From contig NZ_LT629792.1 in assembly GCF_900106055.1 (NCBI RefSeq), forward strand, positions 2,232,001-2,296,000: a stretch of 64,000 nt of DNA, read 5' to 3'. This DNA comes from Schaalia radingae (GTDB lineage Bacteria; Actinomycetota; Actinomycetes; Actinomycetales; Actinomycetaceae). Position 1 is the stretch's first letter, and every line of letters starts with the position of its first letter. The notes beneath the pieces were generated by a model. It saw only the letters and a program-made list of their open reading frames with translations, was not told where the DNA came from and searched no databases. Below, in pieces: positions 44,907 through 53,287 of the stretch. A program made the position numbers and the translations under genes.

Positions 44907-46012
44907 TGATCACCTCCGCCAATTCGATGACCTGTTTGAGGATCGAAGACAAGCACCTTTGAGACAGGGAATGCGAACCAGCATTCCTGGTCGACATGGG
45001 GAAGCGGACTCTCGGGCACAACTGCCTGGAATCGGTCATCTCCGCAGCGTGCGGTCAGGAGGGCCGAGGCGCCTAGATTCTCCACAGTCGCAATCCTGGC
45101 GCGCAGCGCTCCGGGCGTTTCCGTTTGCGACCACGTAACGTATTCGGGACGGATTCCCCATATGACGGGTCGCGGGTCGCTGCCGGGCACGTCAATGCTG
45201 ATAACCGATGCGGCCAGCGGAATATGGATCCCGAATGCATCCAGCATCGTTACTCCGTTCTCAACCTTGAGCGTCCCAGCATTCAGGTTCATCGGATGCG
45301 ATCCAATAAAGGACGCCACAAAAGCATTCTCTGGCGAGTGAAACACCTCGCGGGGCGTTCCTACCTGTTGGATCTTCCCGTCCTTCATCACTGCAATACG
45401 ATCTGCCAAAGCGAGCGCTTCAGCCTGATCATGCGTAACGAACACCGAAGTCAGACCAAGCTCACGCTGAAGCTCCTTCAGGAAGGATCGCGCCTCAAGA
45501 CGTAACCGAGCGTCGAGGTTTGACAGCGGTTCGTCCAGCAGCAGGACGTCAGGACGGGTGGCGATCGCACGGGCCAGAGCGACACGCTGCTGCTGTCCGC
45601 CTGATAGCTGGGCGGGTCTGCGTTCAAGCAAATGCTCCAGTGAAAGTCGTTTACCAGTTGTTTCGGCCGCTTCGCGGCGAACCTCTCGTGAGGCCCGGCG
45701 GACCTTAAGCGGGTAGGAGATATTGTCGGAAATATTCATATGCGGGAACAGTGCGTAGTCCTGGAAGACCATCGCTACGCCTCGATCACCCGGCTCCACC
45801 TCCGTCATGTCGTCGCCGTTGATTTCAAGTGAGCCCCCGGTAAGTTGCTCGAGACCTGCTATGAGGCGAAGTAAAGTGGTCTTGCCGCAACCCGACGGGC
45901 CAAGCAGCGCGAAAAATTCACCCTCATGAATGTTCATGGAAACTGAGTTCACGGCACGCACCCCGTTCGGGAATTCTTTGACCAGCTGGCGCATTGAAAC
46001 GGTCTCAGTCAT
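44903..46012 (-). CDS. ABC sugar importer ATPase (UgpC/MalK type)
   Basis: A 369-residue ATPase. Walker A is GPSGCGKTT, the signature is LSGGQQQRVALARA, Walker B is VLLLDEPLSNLD, and a C-terminal TOBE domain follows. It is the only sugar-importer ATPase in the window. Its start overlaps the MalG-type permease by four bases and its stop overlaps the PHP gene by four. It could also power the three importers elsewhere that lack an ATPase, as MsmK-type ATPases do. Confidence 0.94.
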   Translation of the reverse strand: MTETVSMRQLVKEFPNGVRAVNSVSMNIHEGEFFALLGPSGCGKTTLLRLIAGLEQLTGGSLEINGDDMTEVEPGDRGVAMVFQDYALFPHMNISDNISYPLKVRRASREVRREAAETTGKRLSLEHLLERRPAQLSGGQQQRVALARAIATRPDVLLLDEPLSNLDARLRLEARSFLKELQRELGLTSVFVTHDQAEALALADRIAVMKDGKIQQVGTPREVFHSPENAFVASFIGSHPMNLNAGTLKVENGVTMLDAFGIHIPLAASVISIDVPGSDPRPVIWGIRPEYVTWSQTETPGALRARIATVENLGASALLTARCGDDRFQAVVPESPLPHVDQECWFAFPVSKVLVFDPQTGHRIGGGDQ

Positions 46013-46851
46013 GATTTGATTCCTCCGTAGAAGCGAAAACCGAAACGACGGTTCACAAAGAAATAGATCAGCAACACCGGCAACGCGAAAACCAGTGCGA
46101 ATACAGACAGGAGCCGTAGATCCACCTGCCCCGCCTCCGTGTAGAAGGTGTACATCACTACTGCTGCTGGCTGCTTGCTGGGATCACGCAACAGGATGAA
46201 CGGAACAAGGAAGTTACCCCACACCTGCACAACCGTCCAGATTGCCACGAATGCTATACCGGGCCGGGCAATGGGGATCACAACGTCCCACAGGATACGT
46301 GCAGGACCTGCGCCGGCCAATCGCGCGGATTCTTCATAAGACTTAGGGACAGAGTCCATGAAGTCTTTCAGAATGAAAATGACGGTAGGCAGCATGCCTC
46401 CGGTGAGAACCAGGATGACACCTGTGTGTGTATCGATCAGCCCAATGGCATTCATCAGTTGAAAGGTGGGAACCATGGCGGCAGTGCCCGTCACGATGGA
46501 TGAAAGCAGAAGCATGCCGTAGAGCAATCCGTCTCGCATGGGAATGCGCACCCGTGAAAGTGCGTATGACGCAAGGGTGCCTCCAACGACTGTCAGCAGC
46601 ATCGTCCCACCGGCAATGATCAGGGAATTGACGATTGACGCAAACGCATACGGATTGTCAGCCAGACGATGAAAGTTGGCCAAAGACCATTCGGGCATCT
46701 TCAACGCCATCGTCGGGTTCTCATCGAAAGGTGCGATGAAAAGCCACGTCAGTGGAAGTGCAAAGAACACTCCAATGAACCCAAGCAGAATTGAAAAAAC
46801 GATTCTGTGCAGGACATGTCGACCATGTGCGCCTATGGACGTCGTGCTCAT
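46009..46851 (-). CDS. ABC sugar permease, MalG/UgpE type
   Basis: A 280-residue permease with six helices and the EAA loop YEESARLAGAGPARILWDVVIP. The frame is open a further 68 residues upstream, but ATG 46851 overlaps the preceding stop as ATGA and begins the normal cytoplasmic start MSTTSIGAHG. It lies between the MalF-type permease and the ATPase. Confidence 0.92.
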   Translation of the reverse strand: MSTTSIGAHGRHVLHRIVFSILLGFIGVFFALPLTWLFIAPFDENPTMALKMPEWSLANFHRLADNPYAFASIVNSLIIAGGTMLLTVVGGTLASYALSRVRIPMRDGLLYGMLLLSSIVTGTAAMVPTFQLMNAIGLIDTHTGVILVLTGGMLPTVIFILKDFMDSVPKSYEESARLAGAGPARILWDVVIPIARPGIAFVAIWTVVQVWGNFLVPFILLRDPSKQPAAVVMYTFYTEAGQVDLRLLSVFALVFALPVLLIYFFVNRRFGFRFYGGIKS

Positions 46852-47744
46852 GGAGTCTTCTTTCCGCGTCCCACCCGCATATAGATCAGGGCAATGATGA
46901 GGTTGATCCCCAGCATGAGTACTGACAGTGCTGCTCCCAAGCCCAGCTTTCCGCCCGGAATTGCTGTTTTGTAGATATATACCGAAAGGATTTCCGTCTT
47001 GCGACCCGGGCCTCCGGCGGTCAGGAGGAAGGGCGTAAATGTATTGAATGTCCACAACGTGATCATCAGGGTATTCGTGAGAATATGGCCACGGATGGTA
47101 GGAATCACCACGTCATTGAGCTGACGGAGGGGTGACGCACCAGCCATCCTGGCACTTTCCAGCAGCGAGGGAGCCACCGATGACAGAGCGGACGAGAAAA
47201 GCTGCATCGAGAACGCCGTTCCACACCAGATGTTGAAAATGATGATGACGGTGAGCGGATGGTCAATGAGCCAAGCGGTGTTCGGGGTGTGCACAAGCGC
47301 ATTCAGTGTTCCGCCACGCCGGTCAAGCAGAGCGAGCCACACGAATGCGCCGACTGACCCTGGGATAACCCACGCGGCAAGGACGACGGATTCCAAGAGT
47401 GTGCGGGCCCACCCTGCAATGCGCCGCGTACTCCACGCGAGGAAGAAACCGGTTACCGTTTGCCCCACCACGCCCGAAAGAGCGACAAAAACAACACTGA
47501 GACGCACCGAGTTCCAAAATGAGGGATCCTTCAGTGCGTGAAAATAGTTATCCAGCGCAACGAACTGTGTGTTCGCTGCGGCGCTGCCTGTCAGCCTGAA
47601 GTTCGTCATGCCTAGCACAATCGTCCAGACAGCCGGAAACAGGAGGAACAACGCGATAAGCACGAGCGCCGGAATGACGAATGCGCTAGCTCGGGCTTTC
47701 CCGAGCCCCGCAACGTCATCGGCGCGTACGCGGCGACGTTTCAT
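46848..47744 (-). CDS. ABC sugar permease, MalF/UgpA type
   Basis: A 298-residue permease with six helices and the EAA loop LLESARMAGASPLRQLNDVVIP, whose residues differ from the usual EAA...DGA. ATG 47744 (MKRRRVRADD) is 4 bp after the binding-protein stop; an upstream extension of the frame is antisense-like and not conserved. Confidence 0.91.
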   Translation of the reverse strand: MKRRRVRADDVAGLGKARASAFVIPALVLIALFLLFPAVWTIVLGMTNFRLTGSAAANTQFVALDNYFHALKDPSFWNSVRLSVVFVALSGVVGQTVTGFFLAWSTRRIAGWARTLLESVVLAAWVIPGSVGAFVWLALLDRRGGTLNALVHTPNTAWLIDHPLTVIIIFNIWCGTAFSMQLFSSALSSVAPSLLESARMAGASPLRQLNDVVIPTIRGHILTNTLMITLWTFNTFTPFLLTAGGPGRKTEILSVYIYKTAIPGGKLGLGAALSVLMLGINLIIALIYMRVGRGKKTP

Positions 47745-47748
47745 GGTG

Positions 47749-49185
47749 TCAGTTCGCACTCGCGACCGCTTCGGCTCCGACGATTCCTTCAAGCGTGGAC
47801 ACATACGTGGCAAGGGCATCGTCAATGGACACGCCTGCGACAACGTCCTCAGTGAGCTGCTGGATGGCGACAGAAACCTCCGGGTACTCAGCTACGCCTG
47901 GACGATAGGACGTAATCGGCAGAACGTTTTCCGAAACATAGGTGAGCATGGGTTCGTTGGGCAGGAGCTTTTCATTAACATCGAGCCGCGGAGAGATTGA
48001 CAACGTGCCTTTTGCCCGCACCTCGAAAGCCTCCGGTGAGCTCATAAACGTCAATAATTCCCATGCTTCTTCAGGGTGCGCACTGGCAGGATTGAGAACC
48101 CTGGCGACACCACCTGACATTGAAACGAAGTCCTGCGAGCGCACGCCCTTTCCTGGCTGCATCGCCGGAATCAGCGTGTATCCGACAACTTCCTCACGGT
48201 TCTCAATCGGAGCTGTTCCCACGCCTTCAGCCGGGTTGATCACTGACCGCCACAGGTAATCGCCTTCAAGAAGAATACCGATCTTACCGGCCGCAAATTC
48301 AGCGAAGGAATTATCACGCCCAGCGCTCTCCTGCTGCAGGATCGGGTCACCAAGTTCTTCATCAACATAGATGGTCTTGTAAAGGTTCACAACTGCGCGC
48401 ATCCCAGGGGTATCGCCGCGCCATTTGCCATTTTCCCACAGCTGCTCCCCGGTTCCCACCAGCATTGGGAGGAAGCCCTGCATTGTGGTCGCTTCACCCA
48501 TTGCCGTACCGGCATTGAGCTGGATCGGTGTGATTCCATCCAGTTTTTTCAGTTGGCGTGCCGCATCGAGAACGTCATCCCACGACTTCGGTTCCCACGG
48601 TTCAGGAAGCCCAGCCTTAGCGAAGAGCTCCCTGTTGTAGTAAAGGACGCGGCCATCAGCGCCCACCGGAACACCATACAGCTCATCGTTGAAGGACGCG
48701 GCATTTTGAACAGCTTCAGGGATCTGCTCCCAGCCATCCCACTGGCTAACCGCATCTCCTACAACCTCTTTCAGCGGCTTAATGTAGCCTGCCTCCGCGA
48801 ATTCCCCGATCCAGATTCCGTCCAGTCCGACCACGTCAGCGCTCTTGCCTGATTCAAAGTCGAGCGCAATCTTGGTTTTGTAGTCTTCATCGCCAACCCC
48901 CTGCGGGATGAACGTCACCGTCACATCTTTACCCGCCTGAGCCTGAGCTTTTTCGAATTCGGGAATAACCCAGTCCTGAATCCATTCGGCTTCAGCCGCT
49001 CCCTTGCCTCCGGCAATCGAGTTGGCAGTGATCGACAGCGAAATGGCTCCCCCATCTTCGCCCGAGGATTGCCCCGCATCCGGCTGATCGCTTTCGCCGC
49101 CTGAACCCGATGAACATGCGGTGATGAAAGCACACGTTGCTGCAGTTAACAAAGCTGTGTGAACAAGACGATTGTGACGCTTCAT
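47749..49185 (-). CDS. ABC sugar-binding lipoprotein
   Basis: A 478-residue solute-binding protein with a lipoprotein signal ending at FITACSSGSGG. Middle features are DVVGLDGIWIGEFAEAG and YGVPVGADGRVLYYNRELF. It follows the ROK regulator gene on the same strand after 237 bp and starts the transport part of the operon. Three tandem 8-bp repeats lie just upstream of it. Confidence 0.92.
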   Translation of the reverse strand: MKRHNRLVHTALLTAATCAFITACSSGSGGESDQPDAGQSSGEDGGAISLSITANSIAGGKGAAEAEWIQDWVIPEFEKAQAQAGKDVTVTFIPQGVGDEDYKTKIALDFESGKSADVVGLDGIWIGEFAEAGYIKPLKEVVGDAVSQWDGWEQIPEAVQNAASFNDELYGVPVGADGRVLYYNRELFAKAGLPEPWEPKSWDDVLDAARQLKKLDGITPIQLNAGTAMGEATTMQGFLPMLVGTGEQLWENGKWRGDTPGMRAVVNLYKTIYVDEELGDPILQQESAGRDNSFAEFAAGKIGILLEGDYLWRSVINPAEGVGTAPIENREEVVGYTLIPAMQPGKGVRSQDFVSMSGGVARVLNPASAHPEEAWELLTFMSSPEAFEVRAKGTLSISPRLDVNEKLLPNEPMLTYVSENVLPITSYRPGVAEYPEVSVAIQQLTEDVVAGVSIDDALATYVSTLEGIVGAEAVASAN

Positions 49186-49231
49186 GATGTGAAAACCTCT
49201 TTTACGCGTGAGCTGTATTGGTACAAATTCT

Positions 49232-49255
49232 GATTGTCAGATTGTCAGATTGTCA
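49232..49255. repeat. Three tandem GATTGTCA repeats upstream of binding-protein gene
   Basis: GATTGTCA occurs three times head to tail, ending 47 bp before the binding-protein start. Such a short exact array can change copy number by slippage, or be an array of binding half-sites. The sequence is not a known operator to me. Confidence 0.8.
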
Positions 49256-49422
49256 GATGGTGTTCACTGTCTGATCCGAAGGGGCCGCCGCGTCAAAAGA
49301 ACAGGCACGCGGCGAGCTGTTCTTCGAGTCACACCCAGTCTTATTCGCACTCACCTACTTGTCAACCAGGATGCGACATTCATCCGAAACATCTCGTCGC
49401 GTGCCGTCAGCACATGGTGTGC

Positions 49423-50661
49423 TCAGTCTCTGTTCGGCATATCCTCCATGCGCGTGCGTCGCGAACGTGGCGTGTACCTGCGGTCCAGAACGACGGCTGC
49501 TGCGCCGATGGCGCCGGCATCCTCGTCCATAATCGACTCCATGATCTGCACGTCACGGTGACGCTGAGTTGCGGACTCCGCCAGCAGATCCTCCACAGCT
49601 TTCTGGTAGTAGGGCTGCAGTTCCTTGAAATACGGACCGCCCAGCACGATCAGGTCAGCATCAATGAGTTCTACTGCCCCCACCGTCAGGGTTGCGATAC
49701 GCTGCGCAGCTGCCTGGAGGATGTCGCGTGCTTCCTGGTTGCCATTTTCGGCCTTGTCACACACCTGGTGCAGAGCTTCGCGCACAGCGTGGTGGTCGGC
49801 GCGCGGCGGAAGATCACCGTCGATGGCACCCTTTCCGTGAGCCCGCTCTACAAGCAGAGCAGGATCGTTGTCGAGGCCACCGTCGCTATCCTCTTCGAAC
49901 ATGCCCAGCGTCTTCAGGATTGTGCCCACTTCACCGGAGTTACCGGACGCTCCGGCAAGCGGCTCACCGTCAACGGCCAGTCCCAAGCCAATACCGGCGC
50001 CGAGGTAGACGAAGACCATCGTTGAATCCAAGATGTCGCCACCGCGCACCCAGCATTCACCGATCGATGCCGAAATCGTGTCTTTGACAACCGGAATGGG
50101 CTTTTCAGCTCCCAGCCCTTCCGCCAGCAGTGCACCCAGCGGTGCGTCCTGCCATTCAGGAAGCCAGACGGATTCCCTAAGCGATCCGTTCGCCACGTCA
50201 ACAACTCCAGGCACTGCCATGCACACGCCGACAATTCTGTCTTCCGGAACACCGGTTCGTTCCGCCAGCTCCCGGATCCTTCCGGCAGTCTGCTTCATCG
50301 CCTCAACCGGATCAGCCAAGGTTGGCTCATCGGAATCGCTGGAAGCAACGACACGGCCTTTCATATCGAGCATAACCAGGCTGGTCACCGCCGGATCGAC
50401 GTGAACGCCGATCGAGTAGGCAGCTTCCGGGACCAGATCAACGATGACGTGGGGACGCCCTCGTCCACGAAAGTCCGTACCGATTTCCCTGAGGACGTCG
50501 ATGGACAGAAGGTGGCGAACGATTGCCGACACAGTTTGAACCGATAGCTGGGTGCTTGCGGCAATATCACGCTGGCTCGCAGGCCCCAGACGTCTTAAAG
50601 CATTTAGGACAACTTTTTCGTTATATTGACCAACTTCTACCAGACTGGTCCCGATTCTCAT
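49423..50661 (-). CDS. ROK-family transcriptional regulator
   Basis: A 412-residue ROK regulator. An N-terminal winged helix (about residues 10-75, LRRLGPASQRDIAASTQLSV as the start of the HTH) is joined to a sugar-kinase-like domain with GVHVDPAVTSLVMLDMKG and VYLGAGIGLGLAVDG. The cysteine zinc motif is not apparent. ROK regulators leave DNA on binding a sugar. It stands directly upstream of the binding protein in the same direction. ATG 50661 has GGAGGGG six bases upstream; the frame is open to 50751 without conservation. Confidence 0.9.
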   Translation of the reverse strand: MRIGTSLVEVGQYNEKVVLNALRRLGPASQRDIAASTQLSVQTVSAIVRHLLSIDVLREIGTDFRGRGRPHVIVDLVPEAAYSIGVHVDPAVTSLVMLDMKGRVVASSDSDEPTLADPVEAMKQTAGRIRELAERTGVPEDRIVGVCMAVPGVVDVANGSLRESVWLPEWQDAPLGALLAEGLGAEKPIPVVKDTISASIGECWVRGGDILDSTMVFVYLGAGIGLGLAVDGEPLAGASGNSGEVGTILKTLGMFEEDSDGGLDNDPALLVERAHGKGAIDGDLPPRADHHAVREALHQVCDKAENGNQEARDILQAAAQRIATLTVGAVELIDADLIVLGGPYFKELQPYYQKAVEDLLAESATQRHRDVQIMESIMDEDAGAIGAAAVVLDRRYTPRSRRTRMEDMPNRD

Positions 50662-50771
50662 CTTCCCCTCCGTTAGATTATTGAGCGACCATCCGCAACG
50701 GTGGCAGCAACAAACATAATCACCTACTACTTTACGCAACTTGAAGTCCAATTAGGCGGCACAATAGGCCT

Positions 50772-52418
50772 ATGCACAGGATTAACGACCATTATTTCAA
50801 CCGGGGGCAGGCAGTTGTTGCTCAGGGAGGGGCTGAAGAGCCTACCCCTGCGTCACTCCTGGCCGGCGCCGTCAGTGCAGCGGACGCGCCGCACCCCCTG
50901 TCGGTCTTCGATCTATTTCGCATTGGGATTGGGCCTTCCTCGTCCCACACGGTTGGCCCGATGCGCGCGGGGCTGGCCTTTGCCACCGAGCTGGAGTACA
51001 CCGACACTGCACCCGAACGAATCACAGTGGACCTGTACGGGTCGCTGGCAGCAACTGGACGAGGCCACAACACCGACCGAGCCACGTTGTTGGGACTGGC
51101 TGGCTACGACCCGGAAACCGTGAACATCACCACCGTCGAATCGCTCTTCCCCACGGTCAGCCGCACAGGAATTTTGCCCGTGGGTGCCCACCGCTCCGTG
51201 TTCTTCGACATCGCGCGCGATATTCGTTTCGAACCTGAAACGATCCTGCCGTACCACGTCAACGCGCTGACCATCACGGCGTGGGCAGACCAGATGTATC
51301 GGCGCATTGCGCGCAGGCGCACCTTCTACTCCATCGGCGGCGGTTTCGTCATGATGCAAACCAACGATGACACCGCCCATCCGGAGGTGACATCCCTCGT
51401 AGCTCCCGATGCTGCCGACATTCACGGCTGCCAGGCTCCCTATCCCTTTGCATCTGGTCGCGAGCTGCTGGATCAGTGCGCATCCCGGCAGCTGTCCATC
51501 GCAGATCTCGTCTACGCCAATGAGCGGTCGATGCGTCCAACCGAAATGGTCGACGGGTACATTGACCGCATCGCCGCGACGATGTTCAGCTGCATCGAAG
51601 CGGGAATCAGCGCGACCGGGATCCTGCCGGGCGGACTCGATGTGCGTCGACGCGCCCACACATTGTTCACTCAACTGTGCGCCCAAGGTAACCGCCCTCA
51701 GCATGGCAATTCTGCAGCACCATCGTGGGCCGAGCGACCTGACGATCCGATGCGCGCAATCGACTGGGTCAACCTGTTTGCACTGGCTGTCAATGAGGAA
51801 AATGCGTCAGGTCACCAGATCGTCACTGCTCCGACGAACGGAGCAGCCGGCGTCATCCCCGCCGTGCTCGGATACCTTGTGTCGTATTGCCCTGAGGCGG
51901 GGGCCACCACGTTTACGCCCAGCGTCGACTCATCTCTGTTCGCCAGTGATGACGAGGGCGGCTCGGGTATGCGCCGCACCCGAGCCATACGCCAATTCCT
52001 GCTCGCAGCCACGGCCATCGGCGCGCTGATCAAGACGAATGCGTCAATCGCTGGTGCCGAAGTGGGATGCCAGGGTGAAGTGGGATCAGCATCTGCGATG
52101 GCTGCAGCCGGACTGGCTCAGGCTCTGGGTGGTTCACCACTCCAGGTGGAAAATGCAGCGGAGATCGCCATGGAGCATTCTTTAGGGTTGACGTGCGATC
52201 CTGTGGGAGGTTTGGTGCAGGTTCCATGCATTGAACGCAACGCGATTGCCGCCGTCAAAGCGATCAACGCAGCCCGTATGGCACTATGGGGCGACGGGAG
52301 GCACACAGTGAGCCTCGATGCCGTGATCGAAACGATGCGCCAAACCGGTAACGACATGTTGTCGAAATACAAAGAGACGTCAGCTGGCGGATTAGCCGTC
52401 AACGTCGTGGAATGCTGA
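50772..52418 (+). CDS. sdaA: L-serine dehydratase, single-chain iron-sulphur type
   Basis: A 548-residue enzyme that turns L-serine into pyruvate and ammonia. The beta-type N-terminal part begins SVFDLFRIGIGPSSSHTVGPM, and the alpha part at the C-terminus has the cluster cysteines in VGCQGEVGSA, LTCDPVGG and VPCIERN. It is longer at the N-terminus by about 40 residues than the common form, so the start at ATG 50772 may be too far upstream; no clear ribosome site is present. It is divergent from the ROK regulator. Confidence 0.92.
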   Translation: MHRINDHYFNRGQAVVAQGGAEEPTPASLLAGAVSAADAPHPLSVFDLFRIGIGPSSSHTVGPMRAGLAFATELEYTDTAPERITVDLYGSLAATGRGHNTDRATLLGLAGYDPETVNITTVESLFPTVSRTGILPVGAHRSVFFDIARDIRFEPETILPYHVNALTITAWADQMYRRIARRRTFYSIGGGFVMMQTNDDTAHPEVTSLVAPDAADIHGCQAPYPFASGRELLDQCASRQLSIADLVYANERSMRPTEMVDGYIDRIAATMFSCIEAGISATGILPGGLDVRRRAHTLFTQLCAQGNRPQHGNSAAPSWAERPDDPMRAIDWVNLFALAVNEENASGHQIVTAPTNGAAGVIPAVLGYLVSYCPEAGATTFTPSVDSSLFASDDEGGSGMRRTRAIRQFLLAATAIGALIKTNASIAGAEVGCQGEVGSASAMAAAGLAQALGGSPLQVENAAEIAMEHSLGLTCDPVGGLVQVPCIERNAIAAVKAINAARMALWGDGRHTVSLDAVIETMRQTGNDMLSKYKETSAGGLAVNVVEC

Positions 52419-52434
52419 ATGAGAAGGTGACGAA

Positions 52435-53259
52435 ATGGCTCCACCACCGAAGCGATACTGGGGCGTGGCGAAAGGCGCGACCCTGATCCTCGGCATCGTC
52501 ATCATTGCCTTGTCACTTCTTGGCGAGGGAACATGGCGCCTGCGCATGGCACCCACCATATTTGAAACCCGGCACCTGTTCATCGCCGTCGCCGTCTTCT
52601 TCGTGGCGACCTGTGCGCACGGCATTTCCCTGTCATATGTACGGGGTCTGTGGCACCACATGGTGGCGTGGTCTGTCGGCGCCATCGCCACAATCGGCAT
52701 GATCATCGCACTGGCTCACATCGTGGATCAGCGCGTGCCCAATGAACTCAGCGTCCTGGTTCCGCGTCTCGGTATCCTCGCCGTCGGCGTCATCATCGTA
52801 TGCATCGGGTTGTGGCGCGAGACTGACGCCCTCCACGAGCACAATGATCACAGACAAAACAACTGGTACGTCCGCACCTCGCGGGTTCTGCGAGCCGCCC
52901 ACTTCTGGACCCCGGAGGAAGCCGAGGCGCAGGTGCGTCTGGCACGTGCCGACCTGCAACACGCCCAGTCGCACCTGACTGAACCGGGTGAGGCCGACGA
53001 CCTGGATCCGTGGGAGTATTTCGGCACGCCTGAGGAGTATGCCGCGCGTTTGACGTCACGCCCGGAAGTGACATCGAATCCCCTGCGCACTGCCCGCTGG
53101 TACTACCTGATGACGGCTCTCGTTCTGGACGGCTGGGCCACGTATCGCACATTCGTCCATCCGATGAACTGGCTCACCGTGGTGTTACACCTGCTGGCCC
53201 TGGTCGCGGTCTTCCTGTTCGTATGGGCATCCATCACGTTGCATCAAAGTGGCCGCTAG
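52435..53259 (+). CDS. Membrane protein of unknown function
   Basis: A 274-residue protein with about six membrane helices: four in the first 130 residues, then a soluble charged section of about 90 residues (FWTPEEAEAQVRLARADL, DPWEYFGTPEEYAARL) that looks helical, and two final helices. No motif is recognised. The start ATG 52435 is preceded by GAGAAGGTGACGAA. It lies between sdaA (16 bp upstream) and gluQ (28 bp downstream), all on the plus strand, so the three may be one transcript. Confidence 0.75.
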   Translation: MAPPPKRYWGVAKGATLILGIVIIALSLLGEGTWRLRMAPTIFETRHLFIAVAVFFVATCAHGISLSYVRGLWHHMVAWSVGAIATIGMIIALAHIVDQRVPNELSVLVPRLGILAVGVIIVCIGLWRETDALHEHNDHRQNNWYVRTSRVLRAAHFWTPEEAEAQVRLARADLQHAQSHLTEPGEADDLDPWEYFGTPEEYAARLTSRPEVTSNPLRTARWYYLMTALVLDGWATYRTFVHPMNWLTVVLHLLALVAVFLFVWASITLHQSGR

Positions 53260-53287
53260 GCGCCCTCGACAATGAAAGGAGGGACGC

